Below, in pieces: positions 8,406 to 17,411 of a stretch of 64,000 nt of DNA; within the stretch, counting starts at the first letter, position 1, and each line of letters begins with the position of its first letter. The DNA is from JAXLRU01 sp046330935. Lineage in GTDB: Bacteria; Actinomycetota; Actinomycetes; Actinomycetales; Kineosporiaceae. Under the pieces are notes generated by a model. It was not told the DNA's origin and searched no databases. It was given only the letters and a program-made list of their open reading frames with translations. The DNA is taken from the NCBI GenBank assembly GCA_046330935.1, contig JAXLRU010000007.1, positions 293,887-357,886 on the forward strand, read 5' to 3'. Made by a program: the position numbers and the translations under genes.

Positions 8406-9005
8406 GTGGTCAACCTCACGCGCATCTATACCCGAACCGGCGACGACGGCTCCACCGCGCTCGGTGACGGGTCCCGCACCTCCAAGACCGACCCCCGCCT
8501 GGTCGCGTTCGCCGACGTCGACGAGACGAACGCCGCGCTGGGGGTGGCGCTGACGACGCAGCTCCCCGACGACCTGCGCGCCTGCCTGCTCCAGGTGCAG
8601 AACGACCTGTTCGACGTCGGCGCCGACCTGTGCACGCCGCTGGACCCGGAGCCCGCCTATCCGCCGTTGCGCGTCACGCAGGACTACGTCGACAGCCTCG
8701 AAGAGGCGTGCGACCGCTTCAATGCCGACCTGCCGGCCCTCCGGTCGTTCATCCTGCCCGGCGGGACGCCCGCGGCCGCCGCGCTGCACGTGGCACGTAC
8801 CGTCGCCCGGCGCGCCGAGCGCTCGGTCTGGGCGGCCCTGGAGACCTACGGCGAGGAGCCCCGCGGGGGCGTCAACCGGTTGACGGCCACGTACCTCAAC
8901 CGGCTGTCCGACCTGTTGTTCATCGCCTCTCGCGTGGCCAACGGCCCGGAGGGCGACGTCCTGTGGCGCCCGGGCGGCTCGCGCCAGTCCGAGCCCGCGC
9001 ACTGA
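8406..9005 (+). CDS. Cob(I)yrinic acid a,c-diamide adenosyltransferase (PduO type)
   Basis: A 199-residue ATP:corrinoid adenosyltransferase. Seen in order: RIYTRTGDDGSTALGDG (ATP-binding start), KTDPRLVAFADVDETNAALG, then RTVARRAERSVW and the closing YLNRLSDLLFIASR, all hallmarks of the PduO family that puts the 5'-deoxyadenosyl group on cobalt. GTG 8406 gives the expected MVNLTRIYTRTGD start. A TAGGCT hexamer lies 8 nt upstream, so the leader would be about two bases. The gene is convergent with DUF2550; their shared hairpin terminator lies at 9021-9050. Confidence 0.93.
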   Translation: MVNLTRIYTRTGDDGSTALGDGSRTSKTDPRLVAFADVDETNAALGVALTTQLPDDLRACLLQVQNDLFDVGADLCTPLDPEPAYPPLRVTQDYVDSLEEACDRFNADLPALRSFILPGGTPAAAALHVARTVARRAERSVWAALETYGEEPRGGVNRLTATYLNRLSDLLFIASRVANGPEGDVLWRPGGSRQSEPAH

Positions 9006-9020
9006 TCGATCGGCAGGGGG

Positions 9021-9050
9021 CACGGCCCGGTCTCACGTGACCGGGCTGTG
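9021..9050. terminator. Bidirectional hairpin terminator
   Basis: CACGGCCCGGTC pairs with GACCGGGCTGTG around a 6-nt loop, with one G-T pair. It serves the convergent adenosyltransferase and DUF2550 genes and overlaps the last codons of the latter. Confidence 0.6.
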
Positions 9051-9476
9051 CTCCCCGGGCGGGGCCGACTCCAGCCAGGTCGCGAAGCCGTCGTAGGCGG
9101 ACCGGTCCATGGCCAGTTCGAGGGTGCTCGCGCCGTAGGCGCAACGCACGATGACGGCGCCCGGGACGACCGCGTAGGACTCCGCCCCCTCGGGGCGCCG
9201 CCGGTCGAGGATCACCAGGCGGGAACGGGCGAGGCTGCGGCCGGGGCGCGGGCTCATGGTGAACACGCGGAACCAGTCGAGCCGGTCGGACTCGTACCGC
9301 GCGACGCCGAGCGTCCAGCGCCCGGCGGAGCCGCCCATGTCGCGACGCATGGAGCAGTCGAAGGTGCCGACCTGCCGGTTGAGGAACAGGCGCCGACCGA
9401 TGAACAGCCCCAGGGCGAGCACCAGGGCGAGGAAGAGCACGCCGACGACGGCCAGCGGGACGATCAGCTCCCCCAC
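9033..9476 (-). CDS. DUF2550 membrane protein
   Basis: A 147-residue protein. A single N-terminal membrane segment at about 5-28 (IVPLAVVGVLFLALVLALGLFIG) is followed by a cytoplasmic domain with TFDCSMR, GVARYESDRLDWFRVFT and a terminal region typical of DUF2550. This family is found almost only in actinobacteria, commonly right after atpC as here (15 bp gap), so co-transcription with the ATP synthase operon is likely. Biochemical role is unknown. Confidence 0.85.
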   Translation of the reverse strand: MGELIVPLAVVGVLFLALVLALGLFIGRRLFLNRQVGTFDCSMRRDMGGSAGRWTLGVARYESDRLDWFRVFTMSPRPGRSLARSRLVILDRRRPEGAESYAVVPGAVIVRCAYGASTLELAMDRSAYDGFATWLESAPPGEHSPVT

Positions 9477-9491
9477 GCGCGGTGCTCCGCG

Positions 9492-9764
9492 TCAGTTGGT
9501 GGCGTCGGAGACGGCGGCCGTGTCCGAGACGACCGTCACGCGGTCGGAGTCGACGGAGACGAACCCTCCGCGCAGGCGGGCCACGACGTCGCGGTCCCCG
9601 GCGGTGGGCGTGACCCGTACCTCGCCCTCGGCGAGGATCGCCAGCAGCGGCGTGTGCCCCGGCAGGATGCCGATCTCGCCGTCGACGGTGCGGGCGAGCA
9701 GGCGCGCCGCCTCACCCGTCCAGACGACACGGTCCGCGGCCACGACCTCGACCGTGAGGGGCAC
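9492..9764 (-). CDS. atpC: ATP synthase F1 subunit epsilon
   Basis: A 90-residue epsilon subunit reduced to the beta-sandwich domain (PLTVEVVAADRVVWTGEA, GEIGILPGHTPLLAIL, LRGGFVSVDSDRVTVVSD); the C-terminal helical hairpin is nearly absent, a known actinobacterial variant. GTG 9764 is chosen because GGAGGT lies 4 nt upstream and MPLTVEVVAADR matches family starts; ATG 9776 would add four residues. It is separated from atpD by a long structured spacer. Confidence 0.92.
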   Translation of the reverse strand: MPLTVEVVAADRVVWTGEAARLLARTVDGEIGILPGHTPLLAILAEGEVRVTPTAGDRDVVARLRGGFVSVDSDRVTVVSDTAAVSDATN

Positions 9765-9878
9765 GACTACCTCCATCGACTGAGGGGGCGACGTGGTTCG
9801 TCGCACCCCGTCCTCGGCCCCTGGACGCACGGCGCCACGACGGCGATGCGGGCGAGCCAGGAGGTGCTTGAAGACTAG

Positions 9879-9899
9879 CGGACCGCCGGCGGCGGCCCG
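9879..9899 (-). promoter_or_regulatory. Hairpin in the atpD-atpC spacer
   Basis: Nine-base arms CGGGCCGCC and GGCGGTCCG (one G-T pair) surround a 3-nt loop, followed leftward by TAGTCTTC. A second GC hairpin (GCCCGG/CCGGGC) lies near 9917-9942. Possible roles are partial termination, RNA processing or a secondary promoter (TAGTCT). None is proven. Confidence 0.35.
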
Positions 9900-9968
9900 G
9901 GTGGTGACCGGCGCGTCGGCCCGGTCGCGCCGGGTGCCGGGCCTACGGGCCCGTCACGCGGCGGCAGA

Positions 9969-11432
<1,464 letters not shown>

Positions 11433-11514
11433 CTCTCTCACTCACTCTCGGCACGGTCGGACGGGTGGAGCGCTGCGGCGGACGTCCCGCCGACGGGGCA
11501 TGGGGCGAGGCGGT

Positions 11515-12294
11515 TCACGACGCCGCCGAGTTGGCCTCGGCCAACGCGTTCGCGCCGCCGACGATCTCGCTGATCTCCTGCGTGATCTCGGCCTGGCGGG
11601 CGGTGTTCGCGAGGCGCGTGTAGCGGCGGATGAGCTCCTCGGCGTTGTCCGTCGCCGACTTCATCGCGCGCTGGCGGGCGGCAAGCTCGCTGGCGGCCGC
11701 CTGCAGCAGCGCCGTGAAGATCCGGGCCTCGACGTAGCTGGGCAGCAACGCGTCGAGCACCGCCGACGGGGAGGGCTCGAACTCGTACAGCGGAAGGACG
11801 TCGTGGGGGTCGGTCGGGGCCTCCCCCTCGACGACCTCCAGCGGCAGCAGGCGCAGGACCTCGGGGGTCTGGGTGACCATGTTCACGAACCGCGTGGACA
11901 CGACGTAGATCTCGTCGACGCCGCCCTCCGCCTCGTCCGTGAGGAAGGCCTGGATCAGCGTGCCCGCGATCTCCTGCGCCACCTCGATGGTCGGGGAGTC
12001 GCTGAACCCGCCCCACTCGCGGGCCGCCTCGCGGCCGCGGAAGCGGTAGTACGCCGACGCCTTGCGACCGACGAGGTAGGGCACGACCTCCTTGCCGTCC
12101 TCGCGCAGCAGCGAGGTGAGGCTCTCGGCCGCCTTGAGCACGTTGCTGGAGTACGCGCCGGCGAGGCCGCGGTCGGCGGTGACGACGAGCACCGCCGAGC
12201 GGCGGATCGTGTCCTTCTCGCTGGTCAGCGGGTGGTCCTCGCGGGAGTGCGTGGCCACGGCGGCGACTGCCCGCGTGATCGCCCGGGCATAGGG
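11515..12294 (-). pseudogene. atpG: ATP synthase F1 subunit gamma, N-terminus missing
   Basis: The readable part runs from PYARAITRAVAAVATHSRE through TADRGLAGAYSSNVLKAAE to AMKSATDNAEELI and the canonical end EISEIVGGANALAEA. In typical gamma subunits the PYA motif is near residue 45; here it lies only 24 nt after the atpA stop codon. The first 44 residues, forming the N-terminal helix of the rotor shaft, have no coding space and there is no in-frame start before them. The remainder is undamaged. A real loss would abolish rotary coupling, so an assembly or sequence error (about 130-140 missing bases) is the likely explanation. Confidence 0.85.
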
Positions 12295-12316
12295 GGCCGG
12301 CCCGGGCGGAGGTCGG

Positions 12317-13940
12317 TCAGCGCCGGGTGACGATCTGCTCCTGGGAGACGTCGTCGTCGTCCAGGGCCTCGGCGGGCTCCTCGTGGGCCAGCGGCGACTG
12401 CTTGCCCAGGCGCTCCGGAACTGGCTCTTGAACTCGGCCACGCCGAGGTCGAGGGCCGACAGGGTGTCGTCGGACATCGCCTTGGTCTCGCGGATGGTGT
12501 CCAGGATGGGCGTCGTGCGGCGCAGGAAGTCGAGGAACTCCTGCTCGAAGCGCAGGACGGCGACCTCGATCGAGTCGAGGTGACCGCGGGTGCCTGCCCA
12601 GATGGCGATCGCCTGCTCCTCCACCGAGTACGGCGCGTACTGGGGCTGCTTGAGCAGCTCCACCGCGCTGACCGCGCGAGAGCCAGGCCCGGCTGGCGGC
12701 GTCGAGGTCGTGGAGGCGAACATCGCGAATCGCCTCCAGCGCGCGGTACTGCGCGAGGTCGACACGCAGCGAACCGGACACCTGCTTCATGGCCTTGATC
12801 TGCGCGGCACCACCGACACGGGAGACCGAGACACCCACGTCGATCGCCGGGCGGACGTTGGAGTTGAACAGGTCGGCCTGGAGGTAGATCTGGCCGTCGG
12901 TGATCGAGATGACGTTGGTCGGGATGTAGGCCGAGACGTCGTCGGCCTTGGTCTCGATGATCGGCAGGCCGGTCATGGAGCCGGCACCCATCTCGTCGGA
13001 GAGCTTCGCGCAGCGCTCGAGGAACCGGCTGTGCAGGTAGAAGACGTCGCCGGGGTAGGCCTCGCGGCCCGGCGGGCGGCGCAGCAGCAGCGAGACGGCG
13101 CGGTAGGCCTCGGCCTGCTTGGACAGGTCGTCGAAGACGATCAGGACGTGCTTGCCGGCGTACATCCAGTGCTGGCCGATGGCCGAGCCGGAGTAGGGCG
13201 CCAGGTACTTGAAGCCCGCGGGGTCGGAGGCGGGAGCGGCGACGATCGTCGTGTACTCCAGTGCCTCGCCTCCTCCAGCAGCGCGCACGCCGGCGATGGT
13301 GGAGCTCCTTCGGGTCGTCGTAGATGCAGCGCACCTGCTGCGTCGGGTCGCCGGAGGCCCAGTTGGCCTTCTGGTTGATGATCGTGTCGATGGCCACCGC
13401 GGTCTTGCCCGTCTGGCGGTCACTGATGATCAGCTGGCGCTGGCCACGGCCGATCGGGGTCATGGCGTCGATGGCCTTGATGCCGGTCATCAGCGGCTCG
13501 TGCACGCCCTTGCGCTGCACGACCGTGGGGGCCTGCAGCTCGAGGGCGCGCAGCGTCTCGGCGGCGATGTCCCCGAGGCCGTCGATGGGGCGGCCCAGCG
13601 GGTCGACGACGCGCCCGAGGAACGCGTCACCCACCGGGACGGAGAGGATCTCGCCGGTGCGGCGCACCTCCTGGCCCTCTTCGATGCCGGTGAACTCGCC
13701 GAGGACGACGACGCCGACCTCGCGCACGTCGAGGTTCAGCGCGAGGCCCAGCGTGCCGTCCTGGAACTCCAGCAGCTCGTTGGCCATGACGCTCGGCAGG
13801 CCTTCGACCCGCGCGATCCCGTCCATCGCCTCGGTGACGCGGCCGACCTCCTCGCGGGCGGCCGTGCCGGGCTCGTAGGACTGGACGAACGCGTCCAGCG
13901 CCTGCCGGATCTCCTCCGGACGGATCGTCAGCTCCGCCAT
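12317..13940 (-). pseudogene. atpA: ATP synthase F1 subunit alpha, frame broken at several points
   Basis: The start (MAELTIRPEEIRQALDAFV) and the first ~220 residues are normal, including the P-loop region DRQTGKT. At about 13265-13325 the expected VAIGQKG is replaced by DDPKE and the frame shifts. The next segment is intact (YTTIVAAPASDPAGFKYLAP to VSGSLRVDLAQYRALEA). Small insertions at about 12733 and 12712 bracket FAMFAS, a further shift occurs at about 12680 before AVELLKQPQYAPYS, and another near 12418 before ERLGKQ. The proper C-terminus DDDDVSQEQIVTRR and its TGA at 12317 are present. All expected segments exist in one of two frames, so this looks like consensus errors more than decay. 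Confidence 0.88.
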
Positions 13941-14013
13941 GTGACGTCCCTGCCTTCTTCGCCTTCGGTGTTGCGTCGCTGCTGGAATGCGGTGCCGCGG
14001 CCGAGTGGGGTCG

Positions 14014-14847
14014 TTAGCCGGCCAGCCGGCGGCGGGCAGCCGCGAGCCGGGTCAGCAGGGTGCCGTCGAGGACCTCGCCCGCGAGTTGCACCCGCAGCCC
14101 ACCGACGACCTCCGGGTCGAGTTGTACGTTGAGGCGCACGGACTGGCCGTAGACGCGCTCCAGTGCCGCGGCCAGCCGCTGCCGCTGCGCCTGGGTCAGC
14201 GGAACGGCGGTGGTGATGTCGGCGACGTGACGGCTGCGCCGGGCCGCTGCGACCGCCAGGAAGCCGTCGAGCACCCGCTCGAGCCGACGGCCGCGGGCAG
14301 CGGCGACGGCCCTCGTGGCCAGGACCTGGGTCTGCGGCTTCACCTTGCCCGCCACCAGGGTGGCGAGGAGGTCGACCTTGCGTGCCTGCCCGACGGTGCG
14401 GGGCGACAGCGCGTCCCGCAGGCCCGGGTCGCTCCCGACGGTGCGGGAGAGGCGGAACAGCTCGTCCTCGACCTCGTCGAGCGACCCGGCAGCCTCTGCC
14501 GAGAACAGCACGGCGGTGACGGCGAGGTGCTCGACCCCGACCGTGAGGTCGCCCGGCTCGGACCAGCGGGCCCGGACCAGGCCGGACAGCAGATCGAGGG
14601 TGACCCCGCCGACCTGGCCGCCGAACAGCCGCTGGACGAGCTCGGCGCGGGCCTGGGGCTGCCGGGAGGTGTCGGTCAGGGCGCGGCGGAGGCCGGCGTT
14701 GTCGGCCAGCACGTCGGTGACGGCGAACAGCTCCTCACCGACCCCCTGGGCCGTCGACGCCGACAGCGCCGAGTCCAGCACCTCCTCGGCCGCGACCAGG
14801 GACTCCTTGCTGACCCCGCGCAGCGTGGAGGCGTAGGAGACCGCCAT
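14014..14847 (-). CDS. atpH: ATP synthase F1 subunit delta
   Basis: A 277-residue delta (OSCP-type) subunit linking F1 to the peripheral stalk. The helical N-terminal domain is followed by the conserved C-terminal region (VADITTAVPLTQAQRQRLAAAL, DPEVVGGLRVQLAGEVLDGTL). It is longer than the bacterial norm of about 180 residues, as usual in actinobacteria, because of the enlarged N-terminal helical domain. The ATG overlaps the atpF stop by one base (TGATG). Confidence 0.95.
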   Translation of the reverse strand: MAVSYASTLRGVSKESLVAAEEVLDSALSASTAQGVGEELFAVTDVLADNAGLRRALTDTSRQPQARAELVQRLFGGQVGGVTLDLLSGLVRARWSEPGDLTVGVEHLAVTAVLFSAEAAGSLDEVEDELFRLSRTVGSDPGLRDALSPRTVGQARKVDLLATLVAGKVKPQTQVLATRAVAAARGRRLERVLDGFLAVAAARRSRHVADITTAVPLTQAQRQRLAAALERVYGQSVRLNVQLDPEVVGGLRVQLAGEVLDGTLLTRLAAARRRLAG

Positions 14848-15422
14848 CAGGCGTTCCCCGCCGGCACGCCGTCGAGCTCGTCGAGGAAGCGGTCGATCAC
14901 CCGCTGCTGGCGCGCGTCGTCGGCCAGCGCCTCACCGACGATGCGCTCGGCCAGGTCGGTCGCGAGGCGACCCACCTCGGTGCGCAGCGCCGCCACCGCC
15001 TGCTGGCGCTCGGCGGCGATCTGCGCGTGAGCGGCCGATGTGATCCGCTCGGACTCCTCCTGCGCGCGGGCGCGCAGCTCGGCGATGATCTGCGCCCCCT
15101 CGGCACGCGCCTCCTCGCGGATGCGGGAGGCCTCCTCGCGCGCCGAGGCCAGCTGGGCCTGGTACTCCTGCAGCGCGGCGGTGGCGTCCGCCTGGGCCTG
15201 CTCGGCCTTGGCGATGCCGCCCTCGATGAGGGCGGCCCGTTCGGCCAGCGCCGCCTCGAGCCGCGGCACGACGACCTTCGCGATGACCACGTAGAGGATC
15301 GAGAAGGCGATCAACCCGACGATCAGTTCTGCCGGGTGGGGGATGATCGGGTAGGCCTTCTCCCAGAACGACTCCTCGCCTCCTTCCTCGGGCGCGGCGA
15401 GGATCGCGATTGCGGACATCAT
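14847..15422 (-). CDS. atpF: ATP synthase F0 subunit b
   Basis: A 191-residue stator subunit. One N-terminal membrane segment at about 30-52 (ELIVGLIAFSILYVVIAKVVV) leads into a long charged helix rich in Ala, Glu, Gln and Arg that dimerises as the peripheral stalk. ATG 15422 has GAGGAG five bases upstream. The next gene, atpH, is translationally coupled. Confidence 0.95.
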   Translation of the reverse strand: MMSAIAILAAPEEGGEESFWEKAYPIIPHPAELIVGLIAFSILYVVIAKVVVPRLEAALAERAALIEGGIAKAEQAQADATAALQEYQAQLASAREEASRIREEARAEGAQIIAELRARAQEESERITSAAHAQIAAERQQAVAALRTEVGRLATDLAERIVGEALADDARQQRVIDRFLDELDGVPAGNA

Positions 15423-15454
15423 GCGGACTCCTCAGGCAAGCCGTGGGGCGGGGG

Positions 15455-15658
15455 TCACTGAATGAACGCGAGGACCAGACCGAACAGCGCGAGGGCCTCG
15501 GCGAGCGCGAACCCGAGGATCGCGATCGGCTGGAGCAGGCCACGGGCCTCGGGCTGGCGGGCGACGCCGTTGATGTAGGCGGCGAAGATCAGACCGACGG
15601 CGATGGCCGGGCCGATCGCAGCGAGGCCGTAACCGACGACGTTGAGGCTGCCATCCAT
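15455..15658 (-). CDS. atpE: ATP synthase F0 subunit c
   Basis: A 67-residue proteolipid with two membrane helices. Helix 1 carries the Gly/Ala packing motif (GYGLAAIGPAIAVGLIFA), the polar loop is ARQPEAR, and helix 2 has the proton-carrying Glu at about 54 (ALAEALALFG). Length and motifs match the proton-translocating form. ATG 15658 lies about 95 bp after atpB. Confidence 0.96.
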   Translation of the reverse strand: MDGSLNVVGYGLAAIGPAIAVGLIFAAYINGVARQPEARGLLQPIAILGFALAEALALFGLVLAFIQ

Positions 15659-15753
15659 GGTTGCTGTCCTGTTCCTTTCTCGTCGGACACCGACGGATCG
15701 GCGACCGAAGGGGCTGGACTGGCGGGACGTCCCCGCCAGGCAGAGCGGGAAAC

Positions 15754-16545
15754 TCAGTGCTCGTCGGCGAGGTTCCCGGCGATGTACATCGCGCTCAGCA
15801 GCACGAAGACGTACGCCTGGAGGAACTGGACGAACATCTCGAAGAACGTCATGACGATGCCCAGCAGGAAGGCGGCGATGCTGCCCGCCTGGATGCCCGG
15901 GTTCGAGCCGTGCAGCAGCATGTACTCGCCGCCGAGGATGAACACCAGCAGGAGCATGTGCCCCGCGAACATGTTCGCGAACAGACGCATGGAGAGCGTG
16001 AGCGGACGCGTGATGAAGAACGTCATCACCTCGAGCAGCCACACGAACCAGACGATCCACCAGGGCAGGCCCTTGGGGACGAGCCCCGTGAAGTAGCCGA
16101 CCGGGCCGTGCTTGCGGAATCCGACCGCGTGGTAGACCACGAACGTCACGAGCGTGACGGCGACGGCGAAACCGTAACGGCTGAAGGTGGGGAACTGGAT
16201 CGGCGGGATGACGCCGAACAGGTTGTTCACGAGGATCAGCAGGAACTGCGTGAACAGCAGCGGCACGAACTTCAGGAAGTCGTGCGAGCCGATGACGTCC
16301 TTGGCCAGCCCGTTGCGGACCAGCCCGTAAACCCCCTCGACGAGGAACTGGCGGCGCCCGGGGACGACGCTCAGGTTGCGCGTGGCGACGAGGAGGAACC
16401 CGCCGACGAGGACGACCGACAGCAGGATGACGAACATCGGCCGGGTGATGGCCCAGGCGCCGTCGCCGATCAAGGGCTGCCAGAAGTCGGACGAACCAGG
16501 GGCTTCGAAGCCGTCGGACGATTCGGCGGCGAGCACGAAGCTCAC
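15754..16545 (-). CDS. atpB: ATP synthase F0 subunit a
   Basis: A 263-residue, five to six-helix membrane protein. The essential Arg is in TLSMRLFANMFAGH; other family marks are LVNNLFGVIPPIQFP and the C-terminal FVFLQAYVF-like helix. It forms the half-channels through which protons reach the c-ring. GTG 16545 is preceded by GAGGAG at 8-9 nt. Confidence 0.96.
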   Translation of the reverse strand: MSFVLAAESSDGFEAPGSSDFWQPLIGDGAWAITRPMFVILLSVVLVGGFLLVATRNLSVVPGRRQFLVEGVYGLVRNGLAKDVIGSHDFLKFVPLLFTQFLLILVNNLFGVIPPIQFPTFSRYGFAVAVTLVTFVVYHAVGFRKHGPVGYFTGLVPKGLPWWIVWFVWLLEVMTFFITRPLTLSMRLFANMFAGHMLLLVFILGGEYMLLHGSNPGIQAGSIAAFLLGIVMTFFEMFVQFLQAYVFVLLSAMYIAGNLADEH

Positions 16546-16602
16546 GAGGTCTCCTCACTGCCAGGAACGACCCGCGCCAGGGGCGCAGGAGGGGCTACGG
16601 GA

Positions 16603-16854
16603 TCAGCGGACACGGTACCTGACCATGACCGCGTACACGGCGAGGGCCATCCCCCCGACCATGCCGACCACGGTGAACACCGTGATGCCGAGCCAACGAT
16701 CGAGGAGCCAGCCCAGGCCGCCGTACAGCGCGGGCCCGGTCACGAGCGTGGCGAGAGCGTTGTACCCGGCCATCTCAGCCCGCGGCCCATCACCCACCGT
16801 GGCGGGAGCGGCTGCGGGCGGAGGTGCCTCGGCCAGCGTCACCTCGTCTGCCAC
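16603..16854 (-). CDS. AtpZ/AtpI-like small membrane protein
   Basis: An 83-residue protein. An Ala/Pro-rich N-terminus is followed by two membrane helices (ALATLVTGPALYGGLGWLLD and TVFTVVGMVGGMALAVYAVMV). This is the AtpZ-like layout seen directly before atpB; such proteins assist c-ring or magnesium handling, by family. GTG 16854 has an extended -10 (TGC-TAGGAT) exactly 6 nt upstream, so it is probably the first gene of the operon and leaderless. Confidence 0.8.
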   Translation of the reverse strand: MADEVTLAEAPPPAAAPATVGDGPRAEMAGYNALATLVTGPALYGGLGWLLDRWLGITVFTVVGMVGGMALAVYAVMVRYRVR

Positions 16855-16860
16855 GCACGG

Positions 16861-16866
16861 ATCCTA
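16861..16866 (-). promoter_or_regulatory. Extended -10 of the atp operon
   Basis: On the leftward strand TGC precedes TAGGAT, which ends 6 nt before the GTG of the AtpZ-like gene. Transcription would begin at the start codon. Confidence 0.55.
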
Positions 16867-16957
16867 GCAGGGGCTAGCCGACCCGACGCGGCAGGGTATG
16901 GACGAAGGTCCTGTTCCTTGAGGCGAACCGGACAAGGCCGTTCGGCGACCTCGGCGA

Positions 16958-16973
16958 TGTGATGCGCCTCACA
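16958..16973. promoter_or_regulatory. CRP/GlxR-type operator upstream of the atp operon
   Basis: TGTGATGCGCCTCACA matches TGTGA-N6-TCACA with both arms perfect. It sits in the 122-bp gap between the wecA-side AtpI-like gene and the operon, about 110 bp before the predicted transcription start. Actinobacterial cAMP-receptor proteins (Crp, GlxR) recognise this pattern; regulation of ATP synthase is inference. Confidence 0.6.
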
Positions 16974-16976
16974 GAA

Positions 16977-17411
16977 TCAGTCACCGTACGTGAGCACACG
17001 GCTGCGCTGAAAGCCCCGAACGACACCCACCGTGCCGGTCAGAGAGCCCACCGCCACCCCGGCGCCGACGGCGCCGTGCGGCAGCTCCTGCCACCGCAGC
17101 AGCCACACCGCCGCGGCCGCCACGATCGTGAGCAGCAGCCCGTACAGCCCCAGCGCCGCGACGGGTGCCAGCGCATCCGGCGAGCCCCCCACGAGACGCC
17201 CGAGCAGCCACGGGCCAGCCGCCAGAACCAGCAGCGCCAGCGTGCCGCCGATCAGCACGGCCCCGCCCACGGCGGGCCCACGACCGTCGCGCGAGGCCAC
17301 CACCAGAGCCGCCACCAGCGCCGTCACGCCGGCCCCGGCACTCCCCCACGTCAGCGCCCCCCGGGCCATGGCCGCTCCCGCCGCCGCGGTGCTCGACGTC
17401 GTCACGCTCAC
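16977..17411 (-). CDS. AtpI-like four-helix membrane protein
   Basis: A 144-residue protein with four predicted membrane helices (about 15-37, 47-70, 83-105 and 115-135). It lies between the wecA-like gene and the ATP synthase operon, where actinobacteria carry the so-called ATP synthase protein I. Sequence is low in diagnostic motifs, so position carries much of the call. GTG 17411 overlaps the upstream stop by GTGA. Confidence 0.65.
   Translation of the reverse strand: MSVTTSSTAAAGAAMARGALTWGSAGAGVTALVAALVVASRDGRGPAVGGAVLIGGTLALLVLAAGPWLLGRLVGGSPDALAPVAALGLYGLLLTIVAAAAVWLLRWQELPHGAVGAGVAVGSLTGTVGVVRGFQRSRVLTYGD

Noticed and set aside
11515..12765. A continuous frame joining the C-terminal part of alpha to gamma, resembling a fusion
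   Set aside because: The linking residues are frame-shifted nonsense and the proper alpha stop codon lies in another frame; fusion is an artefact of the indels.
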